Source: Moritella yayanosii (lineage in GTDB: Bacteria > Pseudomonadota > Gammaproteobacteria > Enterobacterales > Moritellaceae). Taken from it: a DNA stretch of 64,000 nucleotides. The notes beneath the pieces were generated by a model that was not told the origin of the DNA, searched no databases, and saw only the letters and a program-made list of their open reading frames with translations. The stretch spans positions 3,286,001 to 3,350,000 of the forward strand of contig NZ_LS483250.1 in assembly GCF_900465055.1 (NCBI RefSeq), read 5' to 3'. Below, piece by piece: positions 56,620 through 64,000 of this stretch; the stretch's first letter is position 1; each line of letters starts with the position of its first letter. A program made the translations under genes and the position numbers.

Positions 56620-58052
56620 TTAGTTTAGCGTTAAGTGCTATTGCTGCACAGCTTAATAGTAAATGGCAGGGTGATGATGTTGTTATCACAGCTGTGTCAA
56701 CAGATACCCGCACGATCAAAGCGGGCGATTTATTTATTGCGTTAAGTGGTGATAACTTTGATGCCAATCGTTTTGTGGCGACAGCGGCAGAACAAGGGGC
56801 CATCGCTGCGATTGTGACAAAAAAGCAAGCGGTTGATATCCCACAAATCATTGTCAAAGATAGCCGTATTGCCTTAGGTTTATTAGGAAAAATGGTGCGT
56901 GAACAAGTTGCTCCTAAAGTTGCTGCGCTTACCGGCAGTAATGGCAAAACCACCACCAAAGAGATGTTGGCGGCTATTTTAAAATTAGTCGCACCCACAT
57001 TGGCGACGGCGGGTAACTTTAATAATGATATCGGTGTTCCCCTGACCTTATTGCGCTTACAGCAACAACACAAATTTGCGGTGATGGAGCTTGGTGCTAA
57101 TCACAAGAAAGAAATTGCTTATACCACAGGGTTGGTATTGCCAGATGTGGTGTTAATTAATAATGTGGATGCCGCACATTTAGACGGATTTGGTGATCTA
57201 CAAGGGGTCGCATTGGCTAAAAGTGAGATATTATCCGGCGTTAAACAACAAGGTCTAGCGGTACTCAACCGTGATGATAAGTTTTATTCATACTGGTTAC
57301 GCAAAGTGGATGCGCAGCGACAGGTTAACTTTTCGGTGGTTGATGCAAGCGCGGATTATTTTGCTGCTGATATTGAATTTGATGACGCTGGTAACCCGGC
57401 ATTTACCTTATGTACGCCAAGCGGTGATTGCGGTATTAATTTAGCGGTTGCAGGTCGTCATAATGTTGCTAATGCATTAGCTGCCGCAGCAATGGCAAGT
57501 TGTTTTGGTATTGATATTAACACCATTAAGTTAGGTCTGGAATCTATGGTTAATGTGCAGGGTCGATTGAATATATCACAATTAACCCCGCGAATTCGTA
57601 TTATTGATGATAGCTATAATGCCAATATTGCGTCGGTAAAAGCGGCCATTAATGTATTAACCCATTTCCCATCGAAAAATGTATTAGTGATGGGTGACAT
57701 GAGGGAACTTGGCGGCAGTACCGTGGACATGCATCAGCAGATTGGTCATTATGCCCAGGAGCAACAGGTTGATCATGTTTACACCTGTGGCACGGTCAGT
57801 CGTGAAGCCGCGTTGACCGCTGGTGCTAGCGGGCGCGCCTTTTTAACGCAACCAGCACTAGTTGATGCGTTAGTTGAATTAATCACCACAGCGCCTGAAT
57901 CGCAGATGTTTACCTTATTATTTAAAGGCTCTCGCAGCGCAAAAATGGAACAAGCAATCGGCTTGTTAACCACTAAGCTCGCTGAGCACACTGCTATATT
58001 AATCGAAAATACAACGTTAGTTGAAAATACAGTAAAGGAAAGAAAATGTTAG
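56616..58052 (+). CDS. murF: MurF, UDP-MurNAc-pentapeptide synthetase
   Basis: MurF attaches D-Ala-D-Ala to the UDP-MurNAc-tripeptide. The 478 residues include the substrate domain ([26 protein letters not shown]), Walker [27 protein letters not shown], and [10 protein letters not shown] in the C-terminal domain. It overlaps murE by four bases at its start and mraY by seven at its end. Confidence 0.97.
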   Translation: MISLALSAIAAQLNSKWQGDDVVITAVSTDTRTIKAGDLFIALSGDNFDANRFVATAAEQGAIAAIVTKKQAVDIPQIIVKDSRIALGLLGKMVREQVAPKVAALTGSNGKTTTKEMLAAILKLVAPTLATAGNFNNDIGVPLTLLRLQQQHKFAVMELGANHKKEIAYTTGLVLPDVVLINNVDAAHLDGFGDLQGVALAKSEILSGVKQQGLAVLNRDDKFYSYWLRKVDAQRQVNFSVVDASADYFAADIEFDDAGNPAFTLCTPSGDCGINLAVAGRHNVANALAAAAMASCFGIDINTIKLGLESMVNVQGRLNISQLTPRIRIIDDSYNANIASVKAAINVLTHFPSKNVLVMGDMRELGGSTVDMHQQIGHYAQEQQVDHVYTCGTVSREAALTAGASGRAFLTQPALVDALVELITTAPESQMFTLLFKGSRSAKMEQAIGLLTTKLAEHTAILIENTTLVENTVKERKC

Positions 58053-59128
58053 TTTGGTTGTTCGAATCGTTAAGTGAGCATTTCTCGCTATTTAGAGTTT
58101 TTTCGTATCTCACTTTTCGTGCAATTATCACGATACTCACCTCGTTATTCCTGACCTTATGGATGGGACCTAAGCTTATCCGTTATTTGCAAGATATGCA
58201 GATTGGTCAAGTCGTGCGTGATGATGGTCCAGAATCGCATTTTAGTAAACGTGGTACGCCAACAATGGGTGGCGTGATGATCATAGCTGCAATTTTAATC
58301 TCGACGCTATTATGGGCAAGATTGGATAATGCCTATGTTTGGATCATGATGTTTGTGTTTGTCGCTTTTGGTGCGATTGGTTTTGTTGATGATTATCGCA
58401 AAGTGATCCGTAAAGACACGGATGGCCTGATCGCGCGTTGGAAGTACTTCTGGCAATCCGTGATTGCAATTGGCGTTGCGGTTTACCTTTATGTAACGGC
58501 AGGTTCTGCGGCAGAGACAACATTAGTGGTGCCTTTCTTTAAAGAGTACATGCCAGAATTGGGACTGTTATTCATTGTATTAACCTACTTTGTGATTGTA
58601 GGGAGTAGTAATGCGGTTAACTTAACCGATGGTTTAGATGGTTTAGCTATCTTACCTACAGTGTTAGTGGCTGGTGCATTTATGTTAGTGGCTTACTTAA
58701 CCAGTAATGTTAAATTTGCCGAATACCTGTTTATCCCTTATATCCCCCAAGCCAGTGAATTAGTGATTGTCTGTGCGGCAATGGTCGGTGCCGGACTCGG
58801 TTTCCTCTGGTTCAATACTTATCCTGCACAAGTATTCATGGGCGATGTTGGTTCATTAGCCTTAGGTGCAGGTTTAGGTACGCTCGCGGTATTAGTTCGC
58901 CAAGAATTTATGTTGCTGATCATGGGTGGGGTGTTTGTCATGGAAACGGTGTCGGTTATTTTACAAGTGGGTTCTTATAAGTTACGTGGTCAACGTATCT
59001 TCAGAATGGCCCCGATTCATCACCATTATGAATTAAAAGGTTGGCCTGAACCGCGTGTGATTGTGCGTTTTTGGATCATCACTATTATATTAGTACTCAT
59101 TGGCTTAGCTACATTGAAGGTACGTTAA
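58046..59128 (+). CDS. mraY: MraY, phospho-MurNAc-pentapeptide translocase
   Basis: MraY transfers phospho-MurNAc-pentapeptide to undecaprenyl phosphate, making lipid I. The 360-aa membrane protein has ten helices and the conserved catalytic loops: [35 protein letters not shown], and the HHH motif in [15 protein letters not shown]. murD starts on its stop codon (TAATG). Confidence 0.98.
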   Translation: MLVWLFESLSEHFSLFRVFSYLTFRAIITILTSLFLTLWMGPKLIRYLQDMQIGQVVRDDGPESHFSKRGTPTMGGVMIIAAILISTLLWARLDNAYVWIMMFVFVAFGAIGFVDDYRKVIRKDTDGLIARWKYFWQSVIAIGVAVYLYVTAGSAAETTLVVPFFKEYMPELGLLFIVLTYFVIVGSSNAVNLTDGLDGLAILPTVLVAGAFMLVAYLTSNVKFAEYLFIPYIPQASELVIVCAAMVGAGLGFLWFNTYPAQVFMGDVGSLALGAGLGTLAVLVRQEFMLLIMGGVFVMETVSVILQVGSYKLRGQRIFRMAPIHHHYELKGWPEPRVIVRFWIITIILVLIGLATLKVR

Positions 59129-60468
59129 TGACACACTTATCTGAGCAAAATATGGCTGCTTCTATTGTTATTATTGGTTTAGGCCAAACCGGTCTGTCTT
59201 GTGTGCGTTATTTTCTAAAACAAGGCATAGTGCCTGTTGTGGTTGATAGTCGTGATGTACCGCCGGGACAAGATGAATTACCAGCTCAGGTGAGGTTATA
59301 CAAGGGTGGTTTACACCCAGAGGTTTTACTACAGGCTAAACAATTAGTTGTTAGTCCAGGTATTGCCATTGCAACCCCGGAGATCGCGGCAGCACAGCAA
59401 CATGGCGTTGAAGTGATTGGCGATATCGAGCTGTTTGTCAGAGCGGCAAAAGCCCCGATTATCGCTATCACTGGCTCAAACGGTAAATCGACGGTGACCA
59501 CGCTGGTCGGCGAGATGGCCAATGCGGCGGGTGTGAAAACCGCAATCGGTGGCAATATCGGTATTCCAGCATTAGATCTATTGGATGTTGCCGAACCTTA
59601 TCAGTTATATGTGCTCGAACTTTCCAGTTTTCAATTAGAAACCACGCATAGTCTAAAGGCTGTCGCAGCTACCGTGCTTAATGTAACGGATGATCACCTC
59701 GACCGTTATCCGAATTTTGAAGCTTACCGTCAGGCTAAATTGTCGATTTACCAAAATGCGAAAACCATAGTGACCAATCGTGATGATGTATTAACGGCTT
59801 GTCCTACACAAAATAATACGCGCAATGCGGCACAGTGTAGCTTTGGTGCAGATGATGCTGACTATGGTTTGATCCAACGGCAAGGGTGTACTTGGCTGGC
59901 TTATCAAGGTGAAGGCATTATCAGCGCTGATGATTTGCAGATCACGGGTGTACATAACCTGATGAATGCGTTGTCAGCGATAGCGCTGCTTGATGCTGCT
60001 GGCGTGGATAGAACTAAAACCTTACCGGGTTTAAAACAGTTTTCGGGACTTGCACATCGCTGCGAATTTATCCGTAAATTGAATGATGTCATGTGGATCA
60101 ATGATACTAAGGCCACCAATGTCGGCGCTACGCTGGCGGCACTTGATGGTCTGAAAAGCAGTGTCAAGGGGCGCTTATATCTGATCGCGGGTGGTGATGG
60201 TAAAGGCGCTGACTTTGGTCCTTTAGTGCCAGCATTACGTGATGACATTGCGTTGACTTATTGCTTTGGTAAAGACGGTGCTCGTTTTGCTGGCTTAGCC
60301 GAGAATACTAAGTTGGTTGCTGATTTAGATACCGCGATTGCAGAAATTAGTCAGTTGGTACAACCGGGTGATTGGGTATTGTTATCACCAGCCTGCGCTA
60401 GTATTGATATGTACGCGAACTTTATGGCGCGAGGCGATCATTTTAGAGCGCTAGTTAAGGCATTGTAA
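59128..60468 (+). CDS. murD: MurD, UDP-MurNAc-L-Ala:D-Glu ligase
   Basis: MurD adds D-glutamate to UDP-MurNAc-L-alanine. I start it at the ATG at 59128 ([22 protein letters not shown]), giving 446 aa, with AAGG ten bases before; the open frame extends further upstream inside mraY but is not MurD. Motifs: dinucleotide-like IIGLGQTGLS, Walker A AITGSNGKSTVTTL, GGNIGIPALDLL, LELSSFQLE, and ending LLSPACASIDMYANFMARGDHF. It overlaps the ftsW start by one base. Confidence 0.97.
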   Translation: MTHLSEQNMAASIVIIGLGQTGLSCVRYFLKQGIVPVVVDSRDVPPGQDELPAQVRLYKGGLHPEVLLQAKQLVVSPGIAIATPEIAAAQQHGVEVIGDIELFVRAAKAPIIAITGSNGKSTVTTLVGEMANAAGVKTAIGGNIGIPALDLLDVAEPYQLYVLELSSFQLETTHSLKAVAATVLNVTDDHLDRYPNFEAYRQAKLSIYQNAKTIVTNRDDVLTACPTQNNTRNAAQCSFGADDADYGLIQRQGCTWLAYQGEGIISADDLQITGVHNLMNALSAIALLDAAGVDRTKTLPGLKQFSGLAHRCEFIRKLNDVMWINDTKATNVGATLAALDGLKSSVKGRLYLIAGGDGKGADFGPLVPALRDDIALTYCFGKDGARFAGLAENTKLVADLDTAIAEISQLVQPGDWVLLSPACASIDMYANFMARGDHFRALVKAL

Positions 60469-61664
60469 TGGAATTTTTAATCCGGACGAAACATTATTTA
60501 CTCGGCGCTGAAGCACAGCAAAGTGCTGTGTATGATCGACAATTATTGTTACTGGCCATCGTGTTGATGATAGTGGGTTTAGTGATGGTGGCATCAGCCT
60601 CGTTACCCGAAGGTATCGCCTTGGGCAACGATCCGTTTATGTTCGTGAAAAAGCACTTGATCTTTTTAGCTGTGTCTCTGTGTGCTGCAACGTGTGTATT
60701 GAATGTACCCATTGCGTTTTTTGAACGCAATAGTGTGCGGTTTTTATTTGTGGCGATTGGATTATTGGTGCTGGTATTAGTGATTGGTCGTACGGTGAAT
60801 GGTAGTACCCGTTGGATCTCATTCGGCCCGTTGAATATGCAGCCTGCTGAATTTGCTAAATTTGCTTTATTTACCTATTTTTCCGGTTATCTGGTTCGTC
60901 AAAAGCATTTATTACAAGAAAGTTATAAAGGTTTTGTGAATGGCTTATTAGTCATTGCCGTTATTTCTGCATTGTTGCTTTTTCAGCCCGATTTCGGCTC
61001 TGTGATGGTTATTTTAACCACCAGTGTGGCGCTGTTATTTATCGGTGGTGCAAAGTTAGTCCACTTCATGGCATTATGTGTTGTGGCTATTTTACTGGGG
61101 GTATTAGCGGTGATATTATCGCCGTATCGAATGCGTCGAATTACCTCTTTCCTCGACCCCTGGGATGACCCATTTGGTAGTGGCTATCAGCTAACGCAGT
61201 CGTTAATGGCCTTTGGTCGTGGCAGCTTTAGCGGTGAAGGACTGGGTAATTCAATTCAAAAATTAGAGTATTTACCCGAAGCGCATACTGACTTTGTATT
61301 TGCGATCCTCGCCGAAGAGTTAGGTTTTATCGGTGTATGTATCGTATTGATGCTGCAAATGCTACTGGTATTTAAAGCATTGCAGATTGGCCGTCGTAAC
61401 TTAGAAGCTGATCAATCTTTTGCGGGTTTTCTGGCGATCAGTGTTGGTGTTTGGTTTTGTTTTCAAACCTTGGTTAATGTCGGTGCTGCATCGGGGTTAT
61501 TACCGACCAAAGGTTTAACCTTACCTTTAGTGAGTTATGGTGGTTCTAGCTTGTTCGTGATGAGCTGTGCTGTGGCGGTATTATTACGGATCGATTATGA
61601 ATATCGGGCACAAAAAGTGTCGATGGCAAATAATGCCATGCCCAACGTAGTAGCGCATGAATGA
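60468..61664 (+). CDS. ftsW: FtsW, septal peptidoglycan polymerase
   Basis: FtsW is the SEDS-family glycosyltransferase that polymerises septal glycan from lipid II. The 398-aa protein has ten membrane helices, VNGSTRWISFGPLNMQPAEFAKFA (with the catalytic region of SEDS proteins), DFVFAILAEELGFIG, and PTKGLTLPLVSYGGSSL near the end. It works as a pair with FtsI from the same cluster. Confidence 0.97.
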   Translation: MEFLIRTKHYLLGAEAQQSAVYDRQLLLLAIVLMIVGLVMVASASLPEGIALGNDPFMFVKKHLIFLAVSLCAATCVLNVPIAFFERNSVRFLFVAIGLLVLVLVIGRTVNGSTRWISFGPLNMQPAEFAKFALFTYFSGYLVRQKHLLQESYKGFVNGLLVIAVISALLLFQPDFGSVMVILTTSVALLFIGGAKLVHFMALCVVAILLGVLAVILSPYRMRRITSFLDPWDDPFGSGYQLTQSLMAFGRGSFSGEGLGNSIQKLEYLPEAHTDFVFAILAEELGFIGVCIVLMLQMLLVFKALQIGRRNLEADQSFAGFLAISVGVWFCFQTLVNVGAASGLLPTKGLTLPLVSYGGSSLFVMSCAVAVLLRIDYEYRAQKVSMANNAMPNVVAHE

Positions 61665-61702
61665 CCACATTCATGGCAATAATGAAATTAATCTCATAAC
61701 AA

Positions 61703-62785
61703 ATGAAAGATAATATGATGACAAAACGTTTATTGGTGATGGCTGGTGGTACTGGCGGTCACGTGTTTCCTGGTATTGCGGTTGCAACATATTTACAACA
61801 GCAGGGCTGGACTATCCATTGGATTGGCACTGCCGATCGCATGGAAGCAGATTTAGTGCCGCAGTATGGGTTTGATATTTCATTTATTGATATCGCCGGT
61901 GTACGTGGTAACGGCCTTAAGCGTTTATGTGCGGCACCTTTTCGAATTTTAAAATCGGTGTTGCAGGCGCGCAAAGTGATGCAATATTTTAAGCCAGATG
62001 TGGTATTGGGGATGGGTGGTTTTGCCAGTGGACCCGGAGGGGTAGCTGCATGGCTACAAGGTATTCCCGTAGTATTACACGAACAAAATGCGGCAGCAGG
62101 TTTAACCAATCGATTATTAGCTAAAATTGCCAAACGGGTATTAATGGCCTTTCCGGGGGCGTTTGCTGATGGTCAGTTAGTCGGCAATCCTGTGCGTGAA
62201 GATGTTTTAGCGTTGCATGATCAAGTGCGAATACAGAAAGACAAACTGACCGTACTAGTGGTTGGTGGTAGCTTAGGGGCCAAAATACTCAACGATACGT
62301 TACCTGCTGCGCTGGCATTATTACCGCAAGAGCATATTTGTGTACGGCATCAGGTAGGTAAAAATAATGCTGCCAAGGTGATTCGTGCTTATCAAGCAGC
62401 TGGTGTGACAGCTGAAATTGAGGTGACTGATTTTATTGATGATATGGCGCAAGCTTATGGTCAAGCCGATGTGGTAGTGTGCCGCGCTGGAGCATTAACT
62501 GTGTCAGAAGTCGCGGTTGCTGGGCTGCCGGCTATTTTTATTCCATTACCACATGCTGTGGATGATCATCAGACGAAAAATGCGCAATCATTGGTACAAG
62601 CAGGTGGCGCGGTATTGATACCACAACGGCAATTAAATGCCGTGGATTTAGCCACATTATTACAGCAATGGATGGATGATGAAGCGCATCTTGTGACCAT
62701 GTCAACTGCAGCCAAAAGTGTTGCCATTCTAGATGCCACTGAGCAGGTCGCAACTGCCTGTTCAGCGTTAAGTGAAGAGAGATAG
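61703..62785 (+). CDS. murG: MurG, lipid II synthase
   Basis: MurG adds GlcNAc to lipid I, completing lipid II at the inner face of the membrane. The 360-residue GT-B enzyme shows the first G-loop [49 protein letters not shown] and [32 protein letters not shown] second start at 61715 (MMTKRLL) is equally possible, giving four residues less. It lies 38 bases after ftsW and three before murC. Confidence 0.97.
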   Translation: MKDNMMTKRLLVMAGGTGGHVFPGIAVATYLQQQGWTIHWIGTADRMEADLVPQYGFDISFIDIAGVRGNGLKRLCAAPFRILKSVLQARKVMQYFKPDVVLGMGGFASGPGGVAAWLQGIPVVLHEQNAAAGLTNRLLAKIAKRVLMAFPGAFADGQLVGNPVREDVLALHDQVRIQKDKLTVLVVGGSLGAKILNDTLPAALALLPQEHICVRHQVGKNNAAKVIRAYQAAGVTAEIEVTDFIDDMAQAYGQADVVVCRAGALTVSEVAVAGLPAIFIPLPHAVDDHQTKNAQSLVQAGGAVLIPQRQLNAVDLATLLQQWMDDEAHLVTMSTAAKSVAILDATEQVATACSALSEER

Positions 62786-62788
62786 ATA

Positions 62789-64000
62789 ATGCCTGAACAA
62801 AAGATCGCACAATTAAGAACAATAGTGCCAGAGATGCGCCGTGTGAAAATTATTCATTTTGTTGGCATCGGAGGTGCTGGCATGGGTGGTATCGCAGAAG
62901 TATTAGCCAATGAAGGTTATCAGATCACGGGTTCTGACCTCGCGCCAAATCCGGTGACTGAACGCCTAGTAAAATTAGGTGCAAAAATTAATTTTGAGCA
63001 TACTGCCGAAAATGTGCGGAATGCGAGTGTCGTGGTGGTATCAACAGCTATCGATGTAACTAATCCTGAAATTGTTGCCGCCCATGAAAACCGTATTCCG
63101 GTGATTAAACGTGCTGAAATGTTAGCTGAATTAATGCGTTTTCGTCATGGTATTGCGATTGCTGGTACCCACGGTAAAACATCGACTACAGCGTTGGTGA
63201 CCGGTATTTACCATGAAGCAGGCTTAGATCCTACATTCGTTAATGGCGGATTAGTAAAAAGCACTGGCACCAACGCGGGTTTAGGCACTAGCCGTTATTT
63301 GATTGCTGAAGCAGATGAGAGTGATGCGTCATTTTTATTATTACAACCAATGGTTGCTGTGGTCACCAATATTGAAGCTGACCATATGGATACTTATGGT
63401 GGTGATTTTGCTAAGTTAGAAAAAACCTTTATTGATTTTCTGCACAATTTACCATTTTACGGTTTAGCGGTGATGTGTGCCGATGATGCGGTGATTGAAA
63501 AACTTATTCCTGATGTTGGTCGTCAGGTGGTGACTTATGGTTTTTCTGAAAATGCCGATGTACGTATTATTGATTATGTGCAAAAAGGCCATAAAAGTCA
63601 CTTTACTATTTGTCGTAAAGATCGTGATGATTTGCGGGTGAGTTTAAACTCACCGGGTCAACATAATGCCTTAAATGCCACTGCTGCGGTTGCGGTGGCC
63701 ACTGAAGATGGCATTGATGATAGTGCAATTGTTACCGCATTAGCTAATTTTGCGGGCACTGCTCGACGCTTTGATATGCTGGGTGAGTTTGATTCAGGTG
63801 CCGGTAATGTGATGTTGGTAGACGATTATGGTCATCACCCGACCGAGGTTGATGTTACCATTACTGCAGCACGTGCAGGCTGGCCTGAAAAACGGTTAGT
63901 ATCGGTATTCCAACCACACCGATATACCCGAACCCGTGATTTGTATGAAGACTTTGCCAACGTGTTATCCAAGGTTGATTTGTTATTCTTATTAGAAGTA
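62789..64000 (+). CDS. murC: MurC, UDP-MurNAc:L-Ala ligase (3' end outside window)
   Basis: MurC joins L-alanine to UDP-MurNAc, the first step of the stem peptide. The frame is open from ATG 62789 ([20 protein letters not shown]) to the last base, 404 codons out of an expected 480 or so. Visible motifs are [17 protein letters not shown], the Walker [22 protein letters not shown], and the C-domain [11 protein letters not shown] and [12 protein letters not shown]. The next genes in relatives would be ftsQ or ddl. Confidence 0.97.
   Translation, partial: MPEQKIAQLRTIVPEMRRVKIIHFVGIGGAGMGGIAEVLANEGYQITGSDLAPNPVTERLVKLGAKINFEHTAENVRNASVVVVSTAIDVTNPEIVAAHENRIPVIKRAEMLAELMRFRHGIAIAGTHGKTSTTALVTGIYHEAGLDPTFVNGGLVKSTGTNAGLGTSRYLIAEADESDASFLLLQPMVAVVTNIEADHMDTYGGDFAKLEKTFIDFLHNLPFYGLAVMCADDAVIEKLIPDVGRQVVTYGFSENADVRIIDYVQKGHKSHFTICRKDRDDLRVSLNSPGQHNALNATAAVAVATEDGIDDSAIVTALANFAGTARRFDMLGEFDSGAGNVMLVDDYGHHPTEVDVTITAARAGWPEKRLVSVFQPHRYTRTRDLYEDFANVLSKVDLLFLLEV

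Overview
The window is housekeeping chromosome of a marine gammaproteobacterium. Gene content, gene order and protein sequences fit the Alteromonadales/Vibrionales area, and my best guess is Moritella or a close relative (inference; no search was possible). The DNA is moderately AT-rich. Nearly every gene is recognisable, there is no transposase, phage or CRISPR array, and codon use looks uniform, so this is core genome rather than an island.

Layout: (1) 1-12409, MSHA type IV pilus locus: mshL (5' truncated), mshM, N, E and G, then after a gap the pilin mshA and the minor-pilin operon mshC, D, O, P, Q. (2) 12510-25439, cell shape and envelope: mreBCD, maf/yhdE, rng, yhdP, a nitrilase-family amidase, tldD, darP (reverse) and pmbA. 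(3) 25543-34325, reverse strand: mgtE, rapZ, hpf, rpoN, lptB, lptA, lptC, kdsC, kdsD, yrbG (LPS transport, Kdo synthesis, sigma-54, nitrogen-related regulators). (4) 34648-41738: ibaG-murA forward, degS, degQ and zapG reverse, zapE and coaA forward. (5) 41987-47045: rplM-rpsI, petABC (cytochrome bc1), sspAB. (6) 47147-51473: dolP, diaA, yraN, lpoA reverse and rsmI forward. (7) RNase P RNA at 51514-51893. (8) 52072-64000: the dcw division/cell-wall cluster rsmH-ftsL-ftsI-murE-murF-mraY-murD-ftsW-murG-murC, cut by the window end in murC.

The genes mostly serve one theme, building and dividing the envelope: LPS export (lptABC, kdsCD), peptidoglycan precursor synthesis (murA, murC-G, mraY), elongation (mreBCD), septation (ftsLIW, zapE, zapG, lpoA), envelope stress proteases (degS, degQ) and a surface pilus.

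I found no clearly new multi-gene system. The interesting signals are absences at conserved positions and unusual non-coding structure: ptsN and npr are gone from the rpoN-hpf-rapZ-mgtE neighbourhood and a near-perfect hairpin of about 26 bp sits in the ptsN slot; mlaFEDCB is missing next to ibaG, where a possible structured leader lies instead; mshF and mshB are missing, with a palindrome across the mshG stop; mraZ is missing before rsmH; and a 105-bp array in strict 7-bp register lies just upstream of mshC, a candidate length-variable switch for the minor-pilin operon.
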